This document shows, piece after piece, positions 48,121 through 60,199 of a stretch of DNA of 64,000 bases (position 1 is the first letter of the stretch; each line of letters begins with the position of its first letter). Below the pieces are notes generated by a model. That model saw nothing but the letters and a program-made list of their open reading frames with translations, did no database searches and was not told where the DNA came from. The stretch lies in NCBI RefSeq assembly GCF_022605725.1, contig NC_065548.1, positions 40,293,131 to 40,357,130 on the forward strand, in the 5' to 3' direction. The translations under genes were made by a program, and so were the position numbers. Source of the DNA: Anthonomus grandis grandis. Lineage: Eukaryota; Arthropoda; Insecta; Coleoptera; Curculionidae.

Positions 48121-48243
48121 GAAAGCAAATAAACCGTTGTTTATTTGGCTTCTCAATAGTAACTAAAAACTTAACTAATAATAGTAACTAATAATAGGAA
48201 CAACTGAAATAGGGCAGTAGTTTGACATATAATCAATTCAAAA

Positions 48244-49184
48244 GTCAAGATCAAGTTTATTGTGCAATAATATAGCATTTATACACAAAAGTGTTATACA
48301 ACAGTTAAATAAAAATAAATATCTAGACAACTTAAGGCTACTAAAACAACACAACTTAAGGCTACTAAAACAAGACCTACAGTATTGGGAAGAGAAAAAA
48401 TTTAGAGTTTTCAAATATCATCTGTTGTAAAAACTCGATGTATTGATTTTTGAAAGAATAATGACCAGTGCTAGCCACCAACAAATTATTTGCATTGAGA
48501 CATTCCACTGCATGGAGGCAAAGCAGTTTTCAGATTTTGTTGTGGAATGAAAGGGCATATCAAAATTACCCATATTTCTAAGGTTAAGGGTATTTAAAGT
48601 GCCCCTTGCAATTAAGTAGACTGTAAGATAGGATGGAGAGTTGTGTTTTACAATTCGATATACAAATATACCAAAGTGGTGATCAACACGATAATTGTAT
48701 TTTTAAAGTAAGTGATGTGGTAAAACTTACTGGTAAGTTAACTTGTATGCAAAACATATTTCATATGGTCGGGAAGAACATATTAAAAAGAATAAAGGCT
48801 CTTAAATTTCAAGTAAATAGACAACAGCCTTCTGCAAAACATGCTGCCGAAAATTCATCACAACATCCATTACAAGACCCAGACTTTTAACATATTCAAC
48901 TGAAGGGATAGTTACTTCCTTTATATGAATGGTTGTAAAATAGAATTTAATAAATTTAGCCCTGATGGTCTCGGACCCAATAATCAGGTGTACACTTTTT
49001 GTGGCATTAAGCAACAAACCATGCTCAGAAGATCAGTCAGAGATATTGTCTATATCAGTATTGATACCAACAAGTCCCCTGCAAAGCAACCTACAAATAC
49101 TTTTTAATTGCAGTTGATAAGTAAAGTTTAAGATCCAGGTAGTAACTTTTATCACATTAAGCTAATGAGCAGTTGTATCTATTA
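48244..49184 (-). pseudogene. LINE reverse transcriptase C-terminal half and 3' end
   Basis: From 49184 leftwards on the minus strand: YYLDLKLYLSTAIK (the FADD box position), GINTDIDNIS, HGLLLNATKSVHLIIG (the 'h.L.lN..KS' motif), IPSVEYVKSLGLVMD ('YLG...D'), then LRALYSFKQVLPDHMKYVLH. An AT-rich 3' end follows to about 48244. A 24-bp unit is tandemly duplicated at 48327-48374. The endonuclease of presumably the same LINE is on the other side of the mariner element (50695-51660); the RT entry region between them is missing. Confidence 0.7.
48327..48374. repeat. Tandem duplication of a 24-bp unit
   Basis: ACAACTTAAGGCTACTAAAA plus CAAC (48327-48350) is repeated as the same 20 bases plus CAAG (48351-48374), in the 3' UTR of the minus-strand LINE. 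Confidence 0.9.
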
Positions 49185-50694
49185 TACAGGGTGATTTTTA
49201 AGTTGATACTTTTTTTAACTGTATATAGAACTCGGTAAAATAAACATTTTTTTCAAATACCTTTATTCAAAAAACCGAAATAATAAAAAAATTGCATTGC
49301 CAAAATGTTATAAAATGAGTCCAATATGGTCCTCTCTAATTTAAATAAGTTGTTTAAAGTTGTCACCATTAACTTCAACACAACGATTTGCTTGATGTAA
49401 CCATTGTTCCGTAACGGCACGCAATAGAGAAATCGGTTTTTGTCTAACTGTTGCCGCAGCCTGCTCAATACGTGCTATTAGTTCTTCTTGTGTGTTGATA
49501 GGCGTCTTGAAAATTAAACTTTACATATACCCCCACAAAAAAAAGTCACATGGATTTAGGTCTGGCGACCTTGGTGGCCATGCAACTGGTCCATTTCGGC
49601 CAATCCACCGATTTGGGTAACTTATATCCAAAAATTCGCTCACTTCTTGTCTAAAATGGGCAGGTGCTCCATCCTGCAGGAGCCACATAGCTTGCCTGAT
49701 ATTCAGTGGCACGTCTTCTAACAGAACAAGCAGATTATTTTACAAAAAGTCCAAATAAACATCGCCCGTCAAACAATCTGGTAAGATAAATGGTCCAACA
49801 AGTATCCCATTCACAATTCCTGCCCACACATTAGCAGAAAAGCGGTGTTGAAAATTGGTTCTGCGAATTGCATGGGGATTATCAACAGACCAAACATGTC
49901 TGTATTTCGAAAATTGTTATTTCCGTTTCGGGTGAATGTTGCCTCGTCCATGGCTAAAATTTTGTTCGAAAAATGTTGATCATTTTCATGTTGTAGGTAA
50001 CCATTTACAAAACTGAACTCTGCGGGGGAAGTCTTCAGGCAGTAGCGCTTGGACACGTTGAACGTGAAAGGGATTAAATTGATTCTCGCGCAATGTCGTC
50101 CATACTTTTGTTCGACTTAATCCGACCTGCCCTGCAACAACTCGAGTACTTGTTGTTGGATCTTCTTCGATGAGATTTAAAATTTGTTCTTTCCTATGAA
50201 CATTTTCGGATCTCCTTCCTCTTCCTGCATGCCCTCCACGATGTTCCCATAAATCGCCAGTATCACTAGCCCGTTGAATAAGATTTATGAAACTTCTGGG
50301 TGTAGGATGATTCCGCAAAGGAAAGCGGTCCGCGTATAATACCGAAGCAGCAGCAGGACTTTGAAGACACTCTCCATAAATAAGCAACATATCCACAAGT
50401 TCATTGTTTTCATAACGATGTGCCATTTTTAGGATTTGCAAATTTAAAATTAACAACAATAAACCAAAAGTGTCTAAGACTAACTGATCGGTACAATGCG
50501 TGATCGATAATACCAAAATTCGAGCAAAAATTAAACATAAACAGACGATGAAAAACAAACCCATATTCACTTTTTTTATTCTGTACGTCCCTTGTTTTTA
50601 AGTGTATCGAAAAAAGTTATTTGAAAAAAATTTATATTTTACCGAGTTCTATACACAGTTAAAAAAAAAGTATCAACTTAAAAATCACCCTGTA
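49185..50694 (-). mobile_element. Complete Tc1/mariner element, 1510 bp
   Basis: Termini TACAGGGTGATTTTTAAGTT at 49185 and its reverse complement ending at 50694 are bordered by TA (49183-49184 and 50695-50696). The inverted repeats are about 60 bp and nearly identical apart from the length of a T run and one or two substitutions. It sits inside a minus-strand LINE. Confidence 0.9.
49341..50426 (-). pseudogene. Tc1/mariner (DD41D-type) transposase, decayed
   Basis: The likely start is the Met at 50426 (MAHRYENNELVDMLLIYGEC), not the upstream Met at 50570, because family members begin with this helix. The second HTH is at about 50215-50050 (KEQILNLIEEDPTTSTRVVA). Catalytic motifs: ILAMDEATFTRNG (about 49950), LLQDGAPAHF (about 49680), WPPRSPDLNPCDFFLWG (about 49575). 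In-frame TAA right after WGYM at 49518-49520, and frameshifts near 49990 and 49715-49810, inactivate it. The reading continues through TPINTQEELIARIEQAAA to a stop at 49341. Confidence 0.85.
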
Positions 50695-51660
50695 TATAAC
50701 GGAGTTGTCAATAGAGCTTTGGGTCAATATTTGTCCAACAGCAGTATTATTCATAAAAGCATATTTTATCAAAATTTCTAAAATTTCGAAAAGTTATGAG
50801 TTTAGCTTTACGAGGCTTAAATTTAAGAAAGAATAATCATCGTACATTTCCACTGTTCCTAACTTAATATTCTGCATACGTTGATCCACACATAATATCA
50901 ATCAGAACTTCAGAAAATGCACATACTCGAGTTAGTTCGTCAATCACCTACACTAGGTTTGTAAGATTGATTTAAAAAAATTATTTTTCGCGACTAGTCT
51001 TCAAGAGTAAATTCACATTAATATCTCCCGTTAAGCTAATATTATTATGAAAATGTCAATACGTAAATCATTCTTCGAGTTTTTGTGCTATTTTATTCAT
51101 ATTCTGTAGTTAAAGTTGATTCGTAGGGTATTGTATATTGGCGTATATTGTATTTAGGGTTCTACTTACGTTTGGTTTAATATTTTCATTATAGTGTCTA
51201 GTTTTTAAGTAGTTTATTTTGTTTAAGGGCCCCATTTTGTGCCTCAATTTAGGTTATTTAGGTTATATTATTGTAAATCCTTGTATTTTAAATTTTATAG
51301 AATTTGTATACTTGCTTGCTTTGGCTGTCAGTATTCTTCTAAAATTATTGGTCTTTTCGGCAACAACAATGAAGAAATTCTAAATATTTAGAAACTGTTC
51401 CATGGGGCTTTAAAAAGGACGCGCTTCATGACATTTTATTCAGTTTTAATTGTGCGAGTTAGGTTAGTGTTTTTGACGTTTCCAATAAAAGTGTGTTCCC
51501 GAATTTCATCACAATATAGTCATACATGTGCCCCAATATGGAAAGCAATGTATCGACAGCCCCGAGCTGTCTATAACTGTAAGAAGGAGGCCTGTATAGA
51601 ATACCCAGCAAATAGTGCAACCGCTTCACCCTAACAACCAACCACAGATAATCCAAATCA
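50695..51660 (-). pseudogene. LINE apurinic endonuclease, interrupted by a solo LTR
   Basis: Minus strand 51656-51514: DYLWLVVRVKRLHYLLGILY, then RPPSYSYRQLGAVDTLLS, typical of the 'LWL.V......l+G++YRPPs' part of LINE endonucleases. After the LTR, 51042-50960 continues with ISLTGDINVNLL (the 'l.GDFN.nll' motif). 50830-50730 has KPRKAKLITFRNFRNFDKI, typical of the endonuclease-RT linker. The right side of the mariner element ends it at 50695. Confidence 0.75.
51043..51513 (+). repeat. Solo LTR, family A
   Basis: 471 bp homologous to the LTRs at 24741-25230 and 43720-44242 but in the opposite orientation. It is flanked by ATAT on both sides (51039-51042 and 51514-51517) and not followed by a primer-binding site. 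Removing it with one ATAT rejoins the LINE endonuclease in frame. Confidence 0.88.
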
Positions 51661-51663
51661 ATA

Positions 51664-52950
51664 ATTTTATTAAAAAAAATTAAACCCTGATAATAAAGTG
51701 ATGTCTTTGTTTTTTTAAGTTACTTATGAAAGATGTTACCATCAATAGCCGGGTTGATATGCTTTGTTAATGGACAGATAGCCTTTTGTACCAATTTTAC
51801 CATATGGAAAATATTCTTTGTAGTTGCTCAGTGCTGATGGAATATCATTTTGTTACAAACATGTGTTATCTTGAATTTGTCTTTAACAATATATTATAAC
51901 GTTATATTTGAGTCATATAAAAATGCAAATGCGTATAAAAATGCAAGAAAATAATGTGTAGGCAAATAACACATCAATAACAATAAAAATATAAGTTTAT
52001 CAAGAGCTTTTTTTATTCATAATGCTTTTGATATGTCTACAATTTAAATTCTTTAATTCTACTTCCTCATTATATTTTAAAAATGTGTGAAATTCCCTAA
52101 TAATCCGAACTAAATTATACTATGTGATATTAAAAATACTGTTTTTGTTATTTCATTTTTCATAATGTTTTATTTTTCGACCCTACTAATTACGGTCAGA
52201 ATATGCATGGGTACACAGGTGTGTTCTCGTTGCAATGATAATTTTATCATAAAGACTATGTAGATGTATGACAATTGTAAATTTTACGAAAGTAAATATA
52301 ATTTACACAATGGTAATGTTAAAACACGGTTTAAAAAAGAAATGAATGTAGAAATAAATCTATTTTGGTTGTGCGAAATCTGATTAGGATTAATTTTAAA
52401 AAAATTATAAAAATTTGGAAAAATCTTAGTTGAAAAAGATACACTGAAATAAAGCATCTAGAATCAAAAAAATTTGCAAAAATTTGGATAACAACAGAAT
52501 AATTCAGCCTAATCAAGTAATTTGAAATCGTAAAACCGGGTTCAGAAGTCCACTTTTATTAATTAGGCCAAAAAAATAGCAAACAAGATAATAATGCACT
52601 AAAAGTCCATCACACAAAAAATAAATGCAAGAAATTTATCAGTTGGCATAGAGGCGGACAGACTCGTAGATAAAAGTTCAGTTCAGTAAGCGAACTAAAG
52701 AAAGAAAGTAACAAAAGTAAAGAAAATGACAGGAGAATAGAGAGAAGAAAAAAGAATGGCACTTTATTCCAATTATTAGATATTAGATAAAAATATTTTT
52801 TCCGGATCATACCTTTAAATGTCTCTACAGATCAAAATCCAAGACTTTTATGTCATTTATGATCTATAAACCCAGAGAATCCTTGCATGAATTTTAAGTA
52901 TTATGTTCTCGTTGCCAATTTTCAAATTTAAAATATTTAATATATTTGAC
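51664..52950. other. Unrecognised AT-rich stretch
   Basis: Nothing recognisable; strong strand-biased purine/pyrimidine patches near 52560-52800. Confidence 0.5.
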
Positions 52951-53662
52951 CGATGACGCATATGTGGAACAGGTTACCGGATTACATTAAAAATAGTTCA
53001 CCAAAGAAATTTATTGCATATGTTAAAGAAATTCTTCTTGATTCTCAACTAACATAGGCATTTTAACAAATTCACGCCATCAAATTTTTATTAAAAATAT
53101 AATTTAATTATTTTTATTTAATTACAACCATATTATTTTTGAATTCTTACTTTTTAAATCAACACTGGTCTTGTTGATCTTGCAGGCATAAAAATAAAAT
53201 TTTAAATGGTTCATTTTGGAATATCTATTCATTTTTGCGTCGTGTTGCCCTGGTTTTCCAGCCTCGGCTCGTGTTTTTTGCCGCCCTTCCTCCTCTCTGT
53301 CTATTGCACAGATGGTACCTATATTAATGTAATTGATATAGTAAATTATTACACTATATTTTTTTTTTTTGTTTTTATCTTTTATATGTTTTTAGGGTTT
53401 AATGACTTATTTTCTTAATAATTATAATTGGGAAAGTCTTTATTCTTCTTTTAGTTGTAATTAGGTTAGTATGTTTTAACGGTCTGAGCAGCACATGCGC
53501 GCTAGCTCGTGTATGTGTTATCGGTTGTTTTTATAATCGCAGTTCAGTCCGCATTACTCTTAGCATTGTGTAAATTCTTGTAATAAAAAAATGTAATTTT
53601 CTATGTACAATGTTTAAGTGGTAATAAAAGTCTTTTGAATTTGAATTTTTGAATTTGAATTG
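52951..53662 (+). pseudogene. LINE C-terminus, 3' UTR and TTGAAT-type tail
   Basis: The frame at 52955-53055 reads MTHMWNRLPDYIKNSSPKKF and then stops, like the 'lWN.LP..i+.......F+..l+..l' end of CR1/I-type LINE polyproteins. A 600-bp UTR with AATAAAAG follows, closed by repeats of TTGAATTTGAATTT at 53631-53660. The rest of the LINE is missing (5' truncation). Confidence 0.65.
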
Positions 53663-55804
53663 TAGTTAAAAAACGTTGTTGCGCAAATTGAAATGAAACG
53701 TAACTGCAAAAGTTTGTCACGATAAGAGCGATTTTGACTATAGCAAGTTTTTTTTTTAATATATAACTAGTTTCTGGGGTTAATGTTAGGTGGTGTGTCT
53801 GACTTTATATCTTTATTTTACTTACCTCTAACCATTTTAATTTTAAGCTTTTTAAAGATCTTAATTTTAGTATTATTCTTGAATCGACGACCTTATATTA
53901 TTTTATGTACCTAATCAAAAGAGCAATAAATGAATTTAAATTAATATTTAAGCTTTGTTGTGAATCCAAATTTAATTATCTTGCTACTTCTTTTTTTTTA
54001 GGCATGTTTTATTTTTTTTTTTAAAAGAACCGCAATAGATTTTGTAGAGTTAACTCTCCATGATAGATTATTCAACATTCTTGCTAAATTCCCAAGATCA
54101 CTGTTTTTATTTGTTGGCTTTTTGTATTTTGAAAATATTAAAATTAAAAATTATTGAGTATCGCTTGCATACATGTGACAATTACAATACTGAAGACACT
54201 TGTACATCTTTAAATTATAAATAAAATATTAAAAAAATGGTGCTTCGTTGCTGAACGTCAGCTATTAGTTTTCCCTTAGCTGAAATGAAGTGCTCAATAC
54301 TAACTCTTTGCACCCAATTAGTTTAATACGACCTTATTTGATACAACGTGAAATCAGACAACTCAATGCATTTTAAACTAGCAAGTAACTTGTCATGATT
54401 TAAGTGTCGAATAATCATCTTTGGAATAATCAAATATTACGAGAACCAAACAAATCAAATATTGCATCTAAAGATTAAATAATTATGATGTCAGGCACTA
54501 TACTCTTACATCTATGCCTGATTAACTTTTATGGAAAATGCTATTATTAACGAAAGTATTAATTTAAATTGGCATAAATTTATTTAATTAGCAAAAAAAG
54601 TCTGAGTAATGATAAGTTATTATTCTTGGACCATGCAACTGCAACTTATGAAATTAGTGATATTCTACTTATTCATCAAATACAGGGGAGTCCATCAAAT
54701 TTATGGAACTATTTCACCCGATATTTTACCCGATCTTCACATGTCCGGGGACACTTTAAACAGCTGCTGTACTAGTGTAAGGAGGTAAGTAGTGGACATT
54801 TCCAACAATTAATAAGATAAAATGAAAATATTAATCAATAAAATCAAAAATTAATTCAGTTCTTTGGTAGCCCGTAGCTTAAATATAGTTGAATCAATGG
54901 ATCTGTGCGTTTACGTCATCACATGTTCAAGGTCGATGTTTATATGAATCAATCAGTTGTCAAACCAGCATCAGTGGCGGCGGCATTTAATTTTTAAACT
55001 TAAAAAAAAAAAAATAGGTTTTTATGCCCAATTTCCGTGGCGGCGATTTTCGCCAGAGATGAAATCTGCGAATCTTTGAAATTTGTTTTTAGTATATTGT
55101 CACTTTTAGGGCAGCTAATTTATTTATAGCTATTTGCTGTCTATTTCAACCTGCTGTTCTTTATTACTGGTAGAATATTTCTTTAAATTACTCACGTCTT
55201 TTCTACTTATAAATGCAATAGGTACTTCATAGAATTTTCTGAGATACATATTTATTTTTAATTCCAAGTTTTTGACATATGATACTTCATACACAGTGTC
55301 TTTTAGGACCTCATAAAAGTTATCATAAGATTTTTTTTTACTTCACAATAAAATATTAATAACAATTTTTAATAAAGAAAGATTTTCATTGAAAATAGAC
55401 AGTATACATATTATATAACGATAAATTTCCATGAACTTTATTCCTTTAAAGCTCATGAAAAGCTTTAACACTTTGTATAAAGGTTTGAGACATAATTCTA
55501 ATATTTTCATGAGCGTTTTAAACCATTATTATTTACTTTATTGCAGTCCTATTTCTAAAAACAAGTTATTGACAAAAAAAAACAAAAAATGAATCATTTG
55601 TACCTCCATTCAAATTTTTCTTTTTTTTTTACAAACAAAAGATTTAGTTAATAAGAGATACTTATTATGATAATATGCTAAAAGAAATGGAGCAACCCGT
55701 ATATTATACCGTAACCCAAATATTCTTACACCAAAAAATTTTTTTCAAAACAAGTTTTTTCTCATTGAACAAAAAAATATCAAAGTTTAAGATAGAAAAT
55801 TGAG
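53663..55804. other. Unrecognised AT-rich stretch
   Basis: No recognisable coding sequence. TACAGGGGAGTCCATCAAAT at 54684 could be a DNA-transposon terminus, but I found no partner. Two GTGGCGGCG motifs (54974 and 55038) recall hAT ends, without target duplications. The last 400 bp may be the 3' flank of the transposase gene that ends at 55805. Confidence 0.45.
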
Positions 55805-57469
55805 TTATGAATAATCACTGTCACTATCTTCTGAGCTAGTTTCACTGTTTAAACTAATCAGAATTTGGGGTATCTCTTCAATAATGACTTCCCTATCATA
55901 CCAGTCTTTGATTATTTTTTCAGTATGGCAAACCTTAGCGTTCCATACTTCTGGTGTACATTTCTCTAATGATTTTTTCCACATATCCAGTACATTTTTA
56001 TCTTCATGCCCATTTTCACCAATATGGGTATTGTAAAAATTTTTGGCATCTGCCCAAATCATCTCAATCGCATTAAATTGACAATGATAGGGTGGCAATC
56101 TTAAAACTTCATGTCCATTTTCTTGCAATATTTTATCTATTTTATATTGCTTTGGCCTTTTGTACATTTTTGCTATGCTTAATAACTCAGGCTTAAACAT
56201 TTGTCTATTGTATGGTATATTATTTTTCACTAACCACTCAGCAATTTCTTGTTTTTTCCATTAGGATGAAGGTTGCTTTTCTAGCTGGACAGAATGGTAC
56301 GGAGCATTATCCATTATAATTAATGAAGGTTCCTCTAGATTTGGGATCAACTGATTTTCAACCCACTTCGTAAATAGTTCGTGGTTCATTTCTCCATGAT
56401 AATCAAATAATTTAGATTTAAAGGCAAAAATTAAACTGGCATTGTTAATAAATCCTCCACTATATCCAGCATGCAACACAATAAAACGTTTTCCATCAAA
56501 ACTACCTGGCTTACGAACACTCTTAACACTATTGTCTTGCCATGATCTCATCTTGCTGCCTTTAGAAAAGATCCAAGTTTCATCCAAAAATACAAGTTGA
56601 CGTGCAAATGGTGAGTTTTTGTTTTCCATATATTTTCTGAAAAAAGCTGCCCTCATTGAAGATATATTGGTTGTCTCCATTAATGCACGTCTGTTATCAT
56701 CCTTAAGGTATTTAAATTCCAGGTTAAAGAGGAGTGTTCGAAGGCTTCCATAACTAATGCGAAGAATTTCTTTTCGATGTAGCTCTTCCTTTAGCATATG
56801 AATTGTAACTTGTTTTTCTGAAAAGATAAAATAAAATGTTTAGCTATAAAATGATGCAGTGTAATAATGTTGTACTTACTTTGTGCATACATGTCATACA
56901 ATGTACTACGAACATCAATTTTTGTAAATTCATTAAGATCTTGAGTCTTTTCCTTCCTCCGTGGCCGGTCCTTGCCTGGTGTTGAGGGCGACTCATTTCG
57001 GTCCTTGGAAATTTTTATGCTTGATACTGTTCGAAGGCTTATCTTCAAAGCATCAGCAACTGTCTGCAAAGTTCAAATATTTATATACTAAAATAAAAAA
57101 ATTTAACTATATTTATAATGTTCATTATTACTATAACTTATATTTTTTATTATAAGGCTATGTCTACCCATCCTCATTATAGCATATTTCATAATAATTA
57201 AATTTTTTAAGTCTATTTAGTATATTGAAATTCTAGGATTTTTTCAATTCAGTTTTAGGTTTAAAATTCACATGTTTATTAAATTTAATTCCACAATGAA
57301 TAGTGTGATAGACATTTCCTAATTATTAATCAAAAATTAAAATAATATTTACCTCTTGGATAGCATTCAAGGAAATTAGGGGTCCCTTATTATCTCTTTC
57401 AGACGTAAAGTACGAGATTAAATTTCCAACAAGCATACGAGCTTGAAAATTCAAGCGTTTTCCAGGCAT
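55805..57469 (-). pseudogene. Intron-containing DDE (IS630/Tc1-like) transposase gene with one internal stop
   Basis: Three exons can be placed: 57469-57353 (MPGKRLNFQARMLVGNLISY), 57063-56880 (helix-turn-helix TVADALKISLRTVSSIKISK) and 56817-55805. Both introns have GT...AG ends, and phases fit exactly (0, then 1+2). Exon 3 carries VFLDETWIF, IIMDNAPYHS and, about 81 residues later, FNAIEMIWADAKN as the D-D-E triad, ending in an acidic tail (SSEDSDSDYS). The conceptual protein is about 437 residues. The single defect seen is TAA at 56261-56263, just after PYHSVQLEKQPSS. No terminal inverted repeats were found, so it may be a transposon or a host gene derived from one. Confidence 0.78.
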
Positions 57470-58479
57470 TCGAATGTTAGGTTAAATACCGAATGGCATA
57501 AAATAAGTTCTCAAAAGAACTGTTTGTAAAACAGAAAATGGTTTGGCAAAAAACTATTTCAATAGAGCTTCAACCAAACACAAAACACAACGATAAACAG
57601 TAAATAAGAAAACAAAACAAATCAAATTTATCTAAAACTCTTTGGCAAGGCCAAGCAAAGTCGAGAACATAACCAACATGGTTGCTTGTGGTTGCATACG
57701 AAGGTCTAAGATGTACAAAGAACTTTCCACAAAATGTACTAAATATGAGGTGTTATTACAGAAAATTCTAAATTAAAACTTGTTTTATTTACAAGCCGTG
57801 GTTTCCTTTCTTCATTAAAGAAAACAAGTTGTTTTTTTAATATCTTAACATAAAACATATATTATACCAGTATACTTCTATATAAAAAATGTATTATATT
57901 TAGTACATTTTTGCGAAAACGGTCACCCTCCCGGAAGGAAATAATCGATTTTAAAACCCGACGGGGAGCCAATGCGACATGCGATCGGATGTTTGTCCTT
58001 GTCTAACTCATAACTGTCGCTCCGACCGTAGGTCGAGTATTTTGAAGACTTACGTTCTGTGCTCTTTCTCATTTGATTTGTCTAAATTAGAAAGAGAGCG
58101 GATGAGAAACAATTGTGTTGAGTTGAATGATAGTTTAGTGACGTGAACGCAAAGATCCATTGATCCAACTATATAAAGATTTAATTCCTGTTTAAAAGAT
58201 GTATTAAAAGAAAACCCCAATGCATTAAAAAAAAATAAGTATGCATGCTGCACTATGATGGAACTTATATGTAAATATATCCCTCTGAAACGTAGTAATG
58301 TAAATATATCGATCTGAAAGTATGAACCGGGTCCGAAACTCGTATGGAAAAACGGATCTAATGATTTTTAAATGTTTACATTCAATGTTGTGAACCTTGC
58401 TGGACTGTTTTATCTGTATAGGAAACTATGTAAGTAGGTATCTTTTTAGATCTGTAGTTAGACTTTCCCATTTAGTCGC
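57470..58479. other. Upstream region of the transposase gene and unrecognised DNA
   Basis: No recognisable coding sequence or terminal repeats. A GC-richer patch lies at 57925-58000. The promoter of the minus-strand transposase gene would be expected near 57480-57800, but I cannot point to specific elements. Confidence 0.4.
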
Positions 58480-58730
58480 GTTCTGTACGTACAGATCAAA
58501 TTGAGGAAGCGGTCTTAAATGTAATTGAAGCAAATCCTAATGCTAGCACTCGAAAAATATTTGAAGAATTGCATATTACCCATAACCGTCACTATGTGGA
58601 GATTTTAAGAGAGTAGTAGCTATATGTACTTTGAAGACTAACTTTTTCTGAGGAGAAGTAAAATAAGAAGAAATCCAGGTTTCCTAAGCCAAATATTGTT
58701 TACTGATATAGCTTGTTGAAATTTAATTTT
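58480..58730 (+). pseudogene. Tc1/mariner transposase helix-turn-helix remnant
   Basis: RSVRTDQIEEAVLNVIEANP, then NASTRKIFEELHITHNRHYV and EILRE (58480-58615) match the second HTH of the DD41D-type transposases. FLSQILFTDIAC-like residues at 58678-58712 correspond to the start of the catalytic domain ('LFTDEA'). It is a short, internally deleted relic. Confidence 0.7.
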
Positions 58731-58978
58731 TAATTTTCACAAACAGTTTTCATTCAATATAAAAACAATTGTAGTGTAAAAGAACAAAATAAAAACCACA
58801 AACAGTGAGTAAAAAAGTTTGTTATTTAATTGTATTAAATAGCAAAAACACTGAAAACGGTCGAGAAAATAAGGTTATTTTTATCACCTAAACAATTATT
58901 ATTTACAGTATACTAGTAATACAAACACCACAGAGACCTACTATATTGGTAAACGCGGCCGGAATTTGTATTTATTAT

Positions 58979-59990
58979 GGTTACAAAATCAAGAAACAAA
59001 TATTTATTCAAAATATTGAAAGATATAAATTCAGAAAATTCTAGTATTGCTCAATAAAACGAAAGTATTCAAGCGGACATAATTCACATAAAATCGGAAC
59101 TAGAAAGGCAAAACTTTAAGACTTTAGAATTAGAACAAAATTTCGAAAGCTGAAAATATTGATCTTAAAGAAAAGATTTTCCGACTAGAGCAACATCAAA
59201 AGAAAAATAACGTACTGTTATTTAATTTTGAAGAACAAATAGGTGGAAATAACTGAGAAAAAAAGTTTGTTGTGATAAGCTACAGGTGCAAATATTGGAA
59301 TATGTTGGTTTGGAGCATACTTTGAAATTCTTGCAAAAAGATTAGACAAATAAAATCAAAATTACCGCAAAATACAAGAAATTAAAATTAACAAATAGTA
59401 TTTATTTAAAAGGAGAATTAAAAATCAAATAATTCAAATAAAAATAAGTCAAACTTCAACTACCCTGGCTTTTATTAAGAGTATAACAATTTGTCCGGCT
59501 CAGGTCTAGGTTGCGCCATCATTTATACGCTATGAATAAAGGAAGAAAGAGTATACTCAAAATTAAAGTCTCACAAATCAAGCGTCTATTTAGACAGTTG
59601 CGTGTTTTGCCGCATTAGGGCGTCATCAGACCTAAATGAAATTTATCAAAATTAAATATTAGGAAACAAAACGCTCATTATCAGAAAAGACATACCTCAT
59701 CTAAATACAAAAACTTCACACTTACTCTCAATATCACAACACAATGTCATATGGAGTCAATGATCCGATCCCGTGTATCTCTTCAAGCAGTAATGTACGA
59801 TATGGAAAAGCAGGTGAAAAATTTTACTAGTCAAGATTATGTATTTGTTTTGGCTGGAAAAAATGACCTGGAATTAAGCCGAAAACCATATTTCAAATTT
59901 ATTAGTAGTAAAATTAGAAATGTTTGTAATACAAATATTGTTTTTATGACTATAGCAATATTTTCTACTACAAAACATGTACTGTAAAGT
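58979..59990 (+). pseudogene. LINE ORF1 remnant: coiled coil and SGNH-like domain
   Basis: A coiled-coil start (MVTKSRNKYLFKILKDIN at 58979; IKSELERQNFKTLELEQNFE at 59090) is followed, beyond a Penelope 3' remnant (59490-59690), by VMYDMEKQVKNFTSQDYVFV and LAGKNDLE (59790-59870). The latter corresponds to the 'F...D.v.i..G.ND' block of an SGNH-esterase-like ORF1, as in the LINE at 37640. The frame is broken in several places. Confidence 0.6.
59490..59690 (-). mobile_element. Penelope-like 3' end remnant with decayed hammerhead motif
   Basis: On the minus strand ATTTAGGTCTGATGA at 59636-59622 is followed by a GCC/GGC stem II (loop CTAATGC), AAAACACGCAACTG and a downstream stretch resembling the end of the Penelope copies. 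The hammerhead core (59596-59633) has A instead of G after stem II and GCA instead of GTA at the cleavage site, and stem I no longer pairs well. It is probably inactive. It interrupts the ORF1 remnant. Confidence 0.5.
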
Positions 59991-60199
59991 CATGATGTAT
60001 ATTTTTTAGAAACTAATATTTTTAGAAGTCTAAAGCTTTCCAACCTAGAAGTATCTCAGTGAATATCAACGATTTTGCAAACTCCAGGCCGTACTCTCTA
60101 AAAATAATCTCTCGTAAAATATAACACTAAAAAAAAACAATATAATACTACAGGTTGAAGTGAAAGATCTGAATAAAATTACAGTAATAAACCCTATAA

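Noticed and set aside
54684..54703. TACAGGGGAGTCCATCAAAT as left terminus of the spliced transposase element
   Set aside because: No inverted partner was found on the far side of 57469, so the boundary cannot be supported.
54974..55060. GTGGCGGCG motifs as ends of a hAT element
   Set aside because: The two motifs are in direct, not inverted, orientation and no 8-bp duplication was found.
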